Below are positions 10,561-20,837 of a DNA stretch of 64,000 bases, piece by piece (the stretch's first letter is position 1; the number at the start of each line of letters is the position of its first letter). Both the position numbers and the translations under genes were made by a program. The notes below the pieces were generated by a model. That model searched no databases and was not told the origin of the DNA. It worked only from the letters and a program-made list of their open reading frames with translations. This DNA comes from Schistocerca nitens. Taxonomy: Eukaryota; Arthropoda; Insecta; Orthoptera; Acrididae. The stretch covers positions 114,731,501 through 114,795,500 of the forward strand of contig NC_064614.1 in assembly GCF_023898315.1 (NCBI RefSeq), read 5' to 3'.

Positions 10561-11397
10561 CACCAACGCCACCTAAACGACAAGGCCTCACAACTCAACT
10601 TTGACGTCACGCAATCCAGGCGAGGCACTTAGCGTCAACCCCGCCTTTCGGCAAAACGTTGTGCTAACACCGTTTTAGGAATGCATAAATATAAGCCAGT
10701 AAAAGACGTTAAGACGATTGAGCTTGATTACAAATGAAATTACTGCGAGGTGATTTGTTATCTCGGTGAAAAATGCGGAAGCATTTATTGTTTTCAACTG
10801 TGTCAGGTATAGAATCATGAATATTTTTGCGCTTAACACAACTTTGGATGCTGAAAAATTCCAGGCACTAAAAGCTGTCGAGCTGTAAGAAATGACGTTA
10901 CTGAGACTTACAGCATTTTCTTTTTCTTCTAAGGCATGTCAGGTGTAAAATAACACGACACTGAAGCAGATGTCGGAAGAAAGTGCTAGTTAACAACAGC
11001 ATATTTTGAGTTATTGTACGTCACATGTTTCGTTAATTTTAAAGACAAGGACATAAACAGAGTAGGCAGTGCATTCTGACAGTACACATGAAACTACTAC
11101 CTCCCAGAACGCTGTATGTTGGGAAACAACAGATAAAGTTCGGTTTAATCCTTGATTGATGGCTAGCATTGTCTTGCAGGGACCCCTTCAATTGCACCAA
11201 AGTTTTGATTTACACTGACACAGTTTTATTCTCCTAACATTGACACAAACAAAATTGTAGAATATACAGCTTGCACACCTAAACGATGTTCAACAAATAA
11301 TAATATACATCCATCACATATTTCAAATATATGGTTTGAAGTAAATTGTAAACAATAATAGTGGAAAAAAGAATACTGATAACTCTCACTAAACCTA
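10561..11397. other. Unassigned AT-rich intronic sequence
   Basis: No gene, terminal repeat or known element recognised up to the TA at which the mariner-superfamily element begins (11396-11397). Confidence 0.4.
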
Positions 11398-12947
11398 CAG
11401 GGTGTTTCAAAAATGACCGGTATATTTGAAACGGCAAAAAAAAAACTAAACGAGCAGCGATAGAAATACACCGTTTGTTGCAATATGCTTGGGACAACAG
11501 TACATTTTCAGGCAGACAAACTTTCGAAATTACAGTAGTTACAATTTTCAACAACAGATGGCGCTGCGGTCTGGGAAACTCTATAGTACGATATTTTCCA
11601 CATATCCACCATGCATAGCAATAATATGGCGTAGTCTCTGAATGAAATTACTCGAAACCTTTGACAACGTGTCTGGCGGAATGGCTTCACATGCAGATGA
11701 GATGTACTGCTTCAGCTGTTCAATTGTTTCTGGATTCTGGCGGTACACCTGGTCTTTCAAGTGTCCCCACAGAAAGAAGTCACAGGGGTTCATGTCTGGC
11801 GAATAGGGAGGCCAATCCACGCCGCCTCCTGTATGTTTCGGATAGCCCAAAGCAATCACACGATCATCGAAATATTCATTCAGGAAATTAAAGACGTCGG
11901 CCGTGCGATGTGGCCGGGCACCATCTTGCATAAACCACGAGGTGTTCGCAGTGTCGTCTAAGGCACTTTGTACCGCCACAAATTCACGAAGAATGTCCAG
12001 ATAGCGTGATGCAGTAATCGTTTCGGATCTGAAAAATGGGCCAATGATTCCTTTGGAAGAAATGGCGGCCCAGACCAGTACTTTTTGAGGATGCAGGGAC
12101 GATGTGACTGCAACATGGGGCTTTTCGGTTCCCCATATGCGCCAGTTCTGTTTATTGACGAAGCCGTCCAGGTAAAAATAAGCTTCGTCAGTAAACCAAA
12201 TGCTGCCCACATGCATATCGCCGTCATCAATCCTGTGCACTATATCGTTAGCGAATGTCTCTCGTGCAGCAATGGTAGCGGCGCTGAGGGGTTGCCGCGT
12301 TTGAATTTTGTATGGATAGAGGTGTAAACTCTGGCGCATGAGACGATACGTGGACGTTGGCGTCATTTGGACCGCAGCTGCAACACGGCGAACGGAAACC
12401 CGAGGCCGCTGTTGGATCACCTGCTGCACTAGCTGCGCGTTGCCCTCTGTGGTTGCCGTACGCGGTCGCCCTACCTTTCCAGCACGTTCATTCGTCACGT
12501 TCCCAGTCCGTTGAAATTTTTCAAACAGATCCTTTATTGTATCGCTTTTCGGTCCTTTGGTTACATTAAACCTCCGTTGAAAACTTCGTCTTGTTGCAAC
12601 AACACTGTGTTCTAGGCGGTGGAATTCCAACACCAGAAAAATCCTCTGTTCTAAGGAATAAACCATGTTGTCTACAGCACACTTGCACGTTGTGAACAGC
12701 ACACGCTTACAGCAGAAAGACGACGTACAGAATGGCGCACCCACAGACTGCGTTGTCTTCTATATCTTTCACATCACTTGCAGCGCCATCTGTTGTTGAA
12801 AATTGTAACTACTGTAATTTCGAAAGTTTGTCTGCCTGAAAATGTACTGTTGTCCCAAGCATATTGCAACAAACGGTGTATTTCTATCGCTGCACGTTTA
12901 GTTTTTATTGCCGTTTCAAATATACCGGTCATTTTTGAAACACCCTG
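11398..12947 (-). mobile_element. Mariner-superfamily element with long near-identical TIRs
   Basis: The element is flanked by TA on both sides (11396-11397 and 12948-12949) and starts and ends with CAGGGTGTTTCAAAAATGAC. The terminal inverted repeats extend to roughly 170 bp (11398-11567 and 12779-12947). By eye they differ only by a few bases, mainly the length of an A run near 11443-11452. Together with one uninterrupted transposase frame this suggests a young and possibly autonomous copy. It lies in intron A of the SDR gene, on the opposite strand. Confidence 0.92.
11581..12744 (-). CDS. Intact IS630/Tc1/mariner-superfamily transposase, 387 codons
   Basis: Cut-and-paste transposase acting on the flanking TIRs. 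Residues ~29-95 form the first helix-turn-helix region (YSLEQRIFLVLEFHRLEH... ending KVGRPR, a GRPR-type linker). A second HTH follows at ~103-150 (VRRVAAAVQMTPTSTYRLM). The catalytic acidic residues are D186 (WFTDEAYFYLDG), D274 (FMQDGARPH) and D317 (WPPYSPDMNPCDFFLWG). I count 42 residues between the last two, longer than the 34 of classical mariner. The true start may be Met27 (MVYSLEQR), because residues 1-26 are Cys-rich and precede the domain. No frameshift or internal stop is visible. Exact subfamily is not assigned. Confidence 0.92.
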   Translation of the reverse strand: MGAPFCTSSFCCKRVLFTTCKCAVDNMVYSLEQRIFLVLEFHRLEHSVVATRRSFQRRFNVTKGPKSDTIKDLFEKFQRTGNVTNERAGKVGRPRTATTEGNAQLVQQVIQQRPRVSVRRVAAAVQMTPTSTYRLMRQSLHLYPYKIQTRQPLSAATIAARETFANDIVHRIDDGDMHVGSIWFTDEAYFYLDGFVNKQNWRIWGTEKPHVAVTSSLHPQKVLVWAAISSKGIIGPFFRSETITASRYLDILREFVAVQSALDDTANTSWFMQDGARPHRTADVFNFLNEYFDDRVIALGYPKHTGGGVDWPPYSPDMNPCDFFLWGHLKDQVYRQNPETIEQLKQYISSACEAIPPDTLSKVSSNFIQRLRHIIAMHGGYVENIVL

Positions 12948-12949
12948 TA

Positions 12950-14042
12950 TGAGCAAAACCAAAACATACAGAAATATCTATGAATTGTATGAAATAGCTC
13001 AGCATTACTCTAACAATGAAAGCTTTCATTCTACATTACACTTATGGAAACATTGCACAGAGTTACAAAGTAGCAGTCCTCATGAATGTAACCTTGTTTT
13101 CATTTACTATGTTCGTTTCATAGAAGCAACGACTGATGCCACAGCCTATTAATAGTTATGTAAGGACAGATGGTAATAATTACTCAAACTACATCACATT
13201 TGCATTTCTAGATAGCGAAGTTTCTTCGACAAAATATCTTAAATATTAACTGTGTGGGTCTCAGTTATAGTGCTAATGGGCACAGCACAGTATGTAGGGA
13301 AGATAATATATTTAAGTTTTCAGATGGGAGATCACATCCCACTAACAGATTTCTACACAAAAATAACTTTCACACAAATAGAGGAAGAAAAACAAGACAA
13401 TTCAAATTCATGATATGTAGAGGAAATACAAACATGACGCCCTTGTCCAACCACAATTAATTGTCAAAGCAGGATCAACATAGTACATGGTCAAAGACAT
13501 GCAGATATTTCTTACCAAACTCTACAAAATGGCAATGTGGCAAACAATGCCGTGCAGATAATAAGCAACATGAATGAGAACCATCTTAGAGAGAGTAAAG
13601 TTGCTATCATTGCATATTGAATGTAAAACAAGAGTGTGCTGCTTTCAGTGGAAAACTACAAGCAGATTGTTGGAGGGATGAAACAGCTTTATTTGTTAAT
13701 TAACAAGGTATGCTATATAGCAGAAAAAGACCCACCTAAATATTATGAGAAGTACACATAGTAAGTAACATTTTCGGAAGACACACAATGCAGCACAAAA
13801 AGACACCAGAAGTAAGAAAAAGTGCATGTTAAAACATTAGTAATGCAGGAATTTACTAGTTCAAATATCAAAATGAACAGTGGTGTATATTACCAACAGA
13901 ATATTTCACAGAAAAGCAGACAACATCTAAGGGCACAAGTGTGGAACAGCTCATTTCACATTTGCGTGGGAAAATACACTTAAAAATCTTCAGCATGTGG
14001 CCATATGTACAAATTAATTTGCAATGTGAATTTAAAATGGCT
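12950..14042. other. Unassigned AT-rich intronic sequence
   Basis: No motifs recognised. Short frames (e.g. 13254-13460) have no family signature. Confidence 0.4.
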
Positions 14043-14054
14043 CATTCCAAATCA

Positions 14055-14246
14055 AAAAATGGCTCTGAGCACTATGGGAATCAACATCGGAGGTCATCAG
14101 TCCCCTAGATCTTACAGCTACTTAAACCTAACTAACCTAAGGACATCACACACATCCATGCCCGAGGCAGGATTCGAATCTGCGACCGCGGCGGTCGCGC
14201 GGTTCCGGACTGAAGTGTCTAGAACCGCTCGACCATAGCGGCCGGC
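14055..14246 (-). mobile_element. SINE family A with perfect 12 bp target duplication
   Basis: Complete minus-oriented copy. CATTCCAAATCA occurs at 14043-14054 and again at 14247-14258. Reversed B box (GGATTCGAATCTG) lies near 14169-14181 and the GGCCGCTATGG-type head at the right end. Confidence 0.95.
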
Positions 14247-14299
14247 CATTCCAAATCATTATGGCTTATCATGCAAAATGATCCATGGAACATGAAACT

Positions 14300-15065
14300 A
14301 ACTACCACTGTAACACTTCACATTAGGGACACGAGTCAAAGGTATGGGAGTAACAAGTGTCAGCAAAAGCACACACCTCATCCATCCACAAAGCAAACCG
14401 CAAATAAAAATAATAGAAAATAGACATCTCATAAACAACGTGGTGAATATCAGAAACCAAATATTCCTCAGTGAAAACAATAGGGGTAGCAAGATAAGCA
14501 ATTATGATTAGGTTCACTTATCTGCCATTCCTCTTACCACCTAACAACTCTCTCACATCATCCCACACCCACACTATTTGACATTTGTATACTATCTAAA
14601 ACCACATCAAATCACATCAAGGATAAGAGTCAGCAATAGCACACACCCCATTCTTAAGGAAAGCAGCACTCATAAAGAATAGAAATTAGAGGACTCTTAA
14701 ATGACCTGTTGGATATCAGAAACCAAATATTTTCAAAATACATTAAAAATGATAGGAGGAACAAGGGAAGCAATTATGACTAACGACACTTATCTCCACA
14801 TTCTCTTACCATCTAGCTGCACACTCACATCATCCAGCACACACACTAAGTATTTGACATTTGCATAGTATCTAAAATGATGTCTTACATCAGAGACATG
14901 AGTCACAGGTATGGGAATGACAAGTGCCAGCAATATTTTTCAAACACATTGAGAATATGTAATAGAAGGAACATGACAAACAGTTATAACTAGATACACT
15001 TATCAGTCCTTCCTCTTAACACCTAACAGCTCATTCAGCATCCCACACTCCACTAAGTAATACTC
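14300..15065. repeat. Degenerate ~280 bp tandem repeat, about three units
   Basis: Unit starts are recognisable by GACACGAGTCAAAGGTATGG (about 14330), GGATAAGAGTCAGCAATAGC (about 14620) and GACATGAGTCACAGGTATGG (about 14895). Each is followed by a CACTTATC...CTCTTA segment and CATC(C)CACAC. ATCAGAAACCAAATATT occurs twice (14446, 14715). It lies just downstream of the P-type transposase remnant and could be its subterminal region. Confidence 0.5.
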
Positions 15066-15390
15066 ATTACAGTATCATAGTAGACACAAGGTATATTCTC
15101 TCTATATTGAAAATAGTGAAAGTTTTGTAACAACGGAGCTGAAGAAATAAATATGTAGAGAGAGAGTTTACATGTTAGTTAGTATGGAAAAATTGCTTAG
15201 TGGAGTTAACAAAAGTAGATAACTACTAATGATAATTATGTACATTTCTTTTTAATTTCTTTGTTTAAAATACGTATGTCCTTCCACCACAGATTTCAGT
15301 TTCCTTTTGTTTAATGACCTATGTACCTTGTCAATTTCCATTTTACAATAGTTATTAAGCAAAATATTAACACCTGTCCAAACAACAGAT

Positions 15391-17200
15391 TTATACACTT
15401 TGTGTGTCATAGAGATCTACTGCAAAATCATCATCGGCCATGACACAATCAAGAATTAACTTACTTGCTGTTTGCCATTGGTTTTGAAGCCTGATAAAGG
15501 AATGACAGTGTTCACCTGATAACAGTTTTTGCATGAAACAAAAAGAATACATTACTATCAGCAATGGCATTTTCTGTGGATATTGCAAGCCACCTCTATC
15601 AAGTTCTTTAATTAGTTAGTGCTCAACACCACACGCCAGCTGCTTATCTATTGTTAAAAACTGTATACAGTTACCACACTTTAACTTCTTTATTGTGCTG
15701 TAGCAACTGTATCCAGCAATGAATGTAAGCACTGGTAATTCTGGACCGATAAGTTCCAAATCACATTGAATAACACTTAATTCACAAATACCCAATGCAG
15801 AGATGTCACAGGCATCATCAAGATATTCAGACTGATCACAGTTTTGTAGAGATCTAATTACAATTTTCTTTGCTGAATCACCTAGTAAACAAAGCTCTAA
15901 CAAAGTTGACAATCATAGCTTTTTCTCTGACTCAAATATTTGCCTCATTGACACATGGTACTAGGATCCAGATAGCCATCGATACAACCCAGACCTGGCT
16001 TACAAGGCATCAGTCTGAAATTTTCCAGGCAGCAAGGATGACATTTTAAGTTCCGACAGACAATACATTCTCAGTTCTAATAATGCGTATTTTGTATGCT
16101 TGAGTGCAGAGTGTGTTTCCTTACTGAGCTTACCACTTGACAAATTCCTGGAGCTCCAGGTGCCTAGCCAATTTAGAAAATTTTCTAGAAATTTACGCCT
16201 CTCGCCATCCTTGTGGCTTGTTAGAGCCTTTTGCAGTCTAAGACCTTTCAAACGTGACTTAACATTCACAATTTTCCACCATTTGCTTCTTATTTTAATA
16301 AATTCAGCAGTTCCTTCATAACTTAAATGTTATTTGTAGGCCCCAAATCGAGTAAATTACACTTGATGCTGTCGCTGAAAATTTGACAAACAAGCTATGT
16401 TTTTTGTTTCTCTAATGAAGAGGGCCACAGAGCTTTCATACTTAAACCATACCAAAATTTCAATAATTTGTTTATTTCAATGTCAAATATGGAACTAATT
16501 GCAGAAAATGAAGCTTGCATATTCACAGATGTGTTTTCAATACTGGGGAAGCAACATGTCAGAAGTTCATCTTTCAAATTCACCCAGTTATTTCTGATGC
16601 ATTTATAAATGTGTACTGGGTCCATAACATAAAACAAGGGTCTGGAATGATCTGAAAGGTATGGGTAAGCAATACTAAGTTGTGGTGGATTTGCAAAATT
16701 ACTAACAGCTTTTCTATTAATTGAGTTATTGTTAGAACAAAAAAAATCTTTAAACCTACGTCTTCCAACCAATCAATACTTTTTATTACATCTAACACCT
16801 GGTCAGCAGTCATTTTATTTACAGGCAAGATGTGGACAACATTTTTAAATGATGAAATTACACCTTGCACCATAAACACTTGAGCAGTTGTTGCAAGAGT
16901 AGTGGTATCATGTGTCATACCAACTAAATTTCCTCCCTTGAAGTCCATTGCTGGTTTAATGTGTATTTCATCTAACATGAGTGTCACAAAACAATCATGA
17001 TGAGTCAGGTTTGGTACTTTCTCCCTAATGTAAGGCTGAAAGTTTGGACTGTTAGGATCAACATCCATATTTTCACAGATGTTTCCAGTAGTATTAGGAT
17101 GAGGCAGAATAATATTTCCAGAGCTCTGTATGAATCTGTAAGCATGGCTTGAAATAAAAACTAAGAAAGAACTAAATACCAAAGCTCTAATAGTTTCCAA
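15391..17200 (-). pseudogene. P-element/THAP9-type transposase remnant
   Basis: Successive minus-strand frames form a P-superfamily transposase without its N-terminal THAP zinc finger. Near 16930-16980 is TLMLDEIHIKPAMDFKGGNL followed by VGMTHDTTT. Then come FKNVVHILPVNKMTADQVLD and WLEDVGLKIFFVLT, and near 16600-16640 PLFYVMDPVHIYKCIRNNW, the conserved D-P-x-H-x-x-K-x-x-R-N-N block. Near 15690-15740 is LTFIAGYSCYSTIKKL with a C-x2-C pair. A frameshift near 16760 (A run) and several later breaks inactivate it. The coding match starts abruptly at 17200. Confidence 0.8.
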
Positions 17201-18890
17201 CGGAAGGAGACTGGAGCAGGAATGACCGCTGGTGGGTCGTTTGGTTGGTCATCTCATTGGGCGACGTGTATTTGGTCTTTTGACCGTTTCTGGGCCTCGT
17301 CAGTTGAACATATTGCTGGACGAGGGTCGGTTTCTTCCTCGTGCAGGCGAGAGTTACCTCTGCATGTTTGGGTCCAAGCCAGTGTGCCCGGGTCGCCGTG
17401 TCTCCGAGTTCCGAACGGACATCGAGTTGAGTCGGGTTGCAGCTGCTGTGGGCTCCGGACAGCCAAGACTCGCCCGACCGTTGCCGACACTCGTAACTTG
17501 AGTAGGGACGACCTTGGTTGGTCTTTCGGTCGGTCGTCTCATTGGACGACGTGTATTTGGTCGCCGACCACTTATGGAAACTCTGTGTGTCGACTTGTGA
17601 TTTCTCTTTGTTGTCCCACAGCGATTGGTTTTACGATTGTCAGAGTTCTTGCTGCAAGTGTTTACGTGGAACTGTGTTTAGTATCTGTGATTTCCACTGA
17701 GCAATTATGAAAGCTGTCTGCATACTGGAGTAGGAGTCGGTTGGTTGCGACAGAGCAGCAAGGAAGTCTTCATGGCATGTGGTCAGGCCGGAGCCGCTGG
17801 TGGCTTGCACACGCTGTCGGAGGTGTGAGGCACTAGCTGCAGGAGCTGCAAAGCTCGTCGCCCACCGAACCTGGATACTGGAGTTGAGTAGTGAGTTAAC
17901 CTGTTATGAAATCTCAACTGTTGTGACATCTCTTCGTTCATTGTCAGTTGTTGCTTCCCGGGCCTTTCTCGCAAGCAGCAACATATGGTGTGCTGGCGTC
18001 GGCAAAATTTTGCAGCCGTCTTCCTGTATGGTGTTTAACTATTGAAATGATTGTAACTTATTAGTGAAGTGCACCAGTGGTATCTTCTGCCTTGTGGCCT
18101 TTAACAATCCGGTTGCCTGCCCTGTTCGTTAATGAAGTTTACCGGCAGTGTGTTTTCCTCGCCGTGTTGATGCTGTCTGGTATGGCATGTAGTTCGACAG
18201 CTTTGATGTTGTTCATTTTTGTCTTCTTTGATTGGTTATTGTGCCTTGACTGTGTTAAGACGCCAATTTTCAAGACGTAGTGCTGCTGCGATCTTCATCC
18301 TCGCTGATATTTTCGGTTGTCGTGCCATTCGTCGGGTGGAAGGGAATTGATTAGATTGTTGGTTGGTCGTGCTGCTACCCGATTATTTAGTGTTACACTT
18401 GGCTGCCTGTCTCACCTAACCTGTTGTTAGAGTTTCCTCCCCAGGCCGACCCTTGGAACACTTCTGAACACCACAATTCTGTTGTTTGAGATTGTGATTT
18501 TCTTTAGTCTCAAGTACTGGGCGAGGCCTTCAGCAGTGTATTGATTTAGTTTGTTTTAATATTCAGTATGTCGCGCTTTCAGCCGACCTTTATGTAAAGT
18601 ATTTTATGTGAAATATTTTAAGATAAGGCCCTCAGCCTACTTAAAATAAAATTTGAAAGGTCTTTGCCTAAAACCTTTTAAAATTTTCTTTCTGGAGTCC
18701 TTGTTACCCAGGTCTTAAGCCCTCAGTTCTTCTGTTTTGTAACTAAGGCCTTCAGCCGTGTGTATTCCTTAACGCAGTTTTAGTAACTTGTGTTCTGGCC
18801 TTCAGCTGTATTGTTTCTGACTTCTTTTAAGCGCATGTGTGATTGAGTGTGTGTGGTAAATAAAGTTTGTATGTTTGTGCAACTAGCAGC
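17201..18890 (+). repeat. LTR-like block with iterated GGCC(T/C)TCAGC motif
   Basis: Non-coding block. TGGTTGGTC...CATTGG(G/A)CGACGTGTATTTGG occurs twice (about 17239-17276 and 17516-17560). In the right third, a GGCC(T/C)TCAGC-type motif recurs (about 18532, 18631, 18720, 18750 and 18796), followed by AATAAAG at 18860. Motif iteration plus a polyadenylation-type signal fits a solo LTR or retroelement UTR. The ends are not defined and no PBS was found, so the class is uncertain. Confidence 0.35.
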
Positions 18891-19463
18891 AACTGATTTG
18901 GGCCCCTTTTCACAACCTGATCCACTCTGTCCTGCGAAATCAGATTTCAGTCATTATCCTGAAGGAAGAAATTCACAAGATTTGCGTGATGGGGGCACGA
19001 ATTGACGTCCATGAAGACGAATGACTCGCCAATATGGTTGCACTGTCGGTTGTAGAATGGCATTCACGTATCGTACAGCCGTTATGATACCTTCCATGAC
19101 CACAATCAGCGTACGTCAGCCTCACATAATGTCACCGCAAAACACTCCACCCAGCTGCACTCGCTGGACAGTGTGTCTAACAAGGGGAGGCCGCCAATTG
19201 TGAAATTCAGATTCGATTCATACTGCGCATAATAAAAGCTCACGGCCAGAGGTGTAATGTGGCAAAGCACCAAGATGCACTTCTCAGCCGTTGTCGAGAA
19301 AAATCGACAGTTAATAGAAACCGTTGCGGTGAAATACTCTCTACGATGTATAACTTCCTATAGCGTCGTGGTGCAGCGGGAAGTGCTTGGGCTCGTAAGT
19401 CAAAGGTCGCCGGATCGAATCTCGCGCCATGCAATTTTTTTTTAGTATTTGTTTTTTGTAATT

Positions 19464-19465
<2 letters not shown>

Positions 19466-19498
<33 letters not shown>
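19466..19498. repeat. (TA)n tract, left side of palindrome centre
   Basis: About 16 TA units directly inside the left arm of the 19178-20075 element. A matching tract lies at 19736-19795. Confidence 0.95.
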
Positions 19499-19499
<1 letters not shown>

Positions 19500-19731
19500 A
19501 TGAGGTCTCTAATTCGAACGTTTGACTTACACTATACGTATTCGTTTCGGAATATCGTTTCTACGTCTTCCGTTAACTACACGTGTAAACATTATGAAGA
19601 CAATTAATAATATTTGTGAAATACAACTTTGTTTGCAGAAAACATAATCATGTTCGAAGTCGCCAGTTTTTCCATGACAAACGACTTTCAACAACTTATT
19701 ATATGCATAATTGTTGCAACTGATTGCCGGG

Positions 19732-19735
<4 letters not shown>

Positions 19736-19795
<60 letters not shown>
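19736..19795. repeat. (TA)n tract, right side of palindrome centre
   Basis: About 29 TA units directly inside the right arm of the 19178-20075 element, longer than its left counterpart. Confidence 0.95.
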
Positions 19796-19797
<2 letters not shown>

Positions 19798-20837
19798 CAA
19801 ATAACAAATACTAAAAAAAAATTGCATGGCGCGAGATTCGATCCGGCGACCTTTGACTCACGAGCCCAAGCACTTCCCGCTGCACCACGACGCTATAGGA
19901 AGTTATACATCGTAGAGAGTATTTCACCGCAACGGTTTCTATTAACTGTCGATTTTCTCGACAACGGCTGAGAAGTGCATCTTGGTGCTTTGCCACATTA
20001 CACCTCTGGCCATGAGCTTTTATTATGCGCAGTATGAATCGAATCTGAATTTCACAATTGGCGGCCTCCCTTTGTAAGGCGTTCAGCCTGGCCGGGTTGC
20101 CTTCAAACACGTCTCCGACGATTGTCTGGTTGAAGGCATATGCGATACTCATCGGTGAAGAGAACGTGATGCCAATCCTGAGCAGTCCATTCGGCATGTT
20201 GTTGGGCCCATCTGTACGGCGCTGCATGGTTTCGTGGTTGCAAAGATGGAAATCGCCATGGACGTCGGGAGTACAGTTGCGCATCATGCAGCCTATTGAG
20301 CACAGTTCGAGTCGTAACACGCCGTCCTGTGGCTGCACGAAAAGCATTATCCAACACGGTGGCTTTGCTGTCAGGATTTCTCCGAGCCATAATCCGCAGG
20401 TAGCGGTCATCCACTGCAGTAGCAGCCCTTAGGCGGCCTGAGCGAGTCGTGTCATCGACGGTTCCTGTTTCTCTGTATCTCCTCCATGTCCGAACAACAT
20501 CGCTTTGGTTCACTCCGAGACGCCTGGACACTTCTCTTATTGAGAGCCCTACCTAACACAAAGTAACAATGCGGACCGATCAAACCGCAGTACTGATCGT
20601 CTACAGACAACACGAGCCGTGTACCTCCTTCCTGGTGGAATGAATGGAACTGATCGGCCGTTGGACCCCATCAGTCTAATAGGCGCTGCTCATGCATGCT
20701 TGTTTACGTATTTGGACAGGTTTAGAGTCATCACTGAGCACTCAAAGGAACTTTGTCTGTGATACAATATCTACTGTCAACGTCTACCTTCAGGAGTTCT
20801 CTGAACCGGGGTGATGCAAAACTTTTTTTGATGTTTG

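Larger units (their letters stand above)
19178..20075. mobile_element. Palindromic (fold-back) element, CAAGGG ends, TAA flanks
   Basis: Arms of about 290 bp (19178-19470 and 19797-20075) are nearly identical inverted copies. The termini are CAAGGGGAGGCCGCC at left and GGCGGCCTCCCTTTG at right. The flanks read ...GTCTAA and TAAGGCG, so a 3 bp TAA duplication. Each arm carries a tRNA-like segment (A box TGGTGCAGCGGG, B-box-like GGATCGAATCT, then a T/A run) pointing to the centre. The ~325 bp centre starts and ends with (TA)n tracts. TAA duplications resemble PIF/Harbinger, but no transposase is present. It interrupts the Tc1 transposase. Confidence 0.8.
18900..20836 (-). pseudogene. Tc1-like element split by a palindromic insertion
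   Basis: The right part (20076-20836) encodes on the minus strand the N-terminal half of a Tc1 transposase: SRRLGVNQSDVVRTWRRY (HTH), TRSGRLRAAT (linker), and HHVLFTDEYRICLQPDNRR (first catalytic Asp). It ends at a right terminus with a long T run near 20822-20833. The left part (about 18900-19177) continues the same protein: TVQRVQLGGVF, then EGIITAVRYVNAILQPTV, then FLQDND where the second Asp block is expected. The reading resumes exactly across 19178-20075, which is therefore an insertion. Stops in the left part show decay. The C-terminus beyond 18900 is missing. Confidence 0.85.

Noticed and set aside
17222..17710. 162-codon plus-strand frame
   Set aside because: Lies in the duplicated LTR-like block; no domain, and a second overlapping frame of similar quality exists.
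19360..19432. Genuine tRNA gene inside the palindrome arm
   Set aside because: Exact inverted copy in the other arm, imperfect B box and no closed acceptor stem; tRNA-derived repeat instead.
19629..19971. Frames containing a long Tyr-Ile repeat
   Set aside because: Translation of the (TA)n microsatellite.
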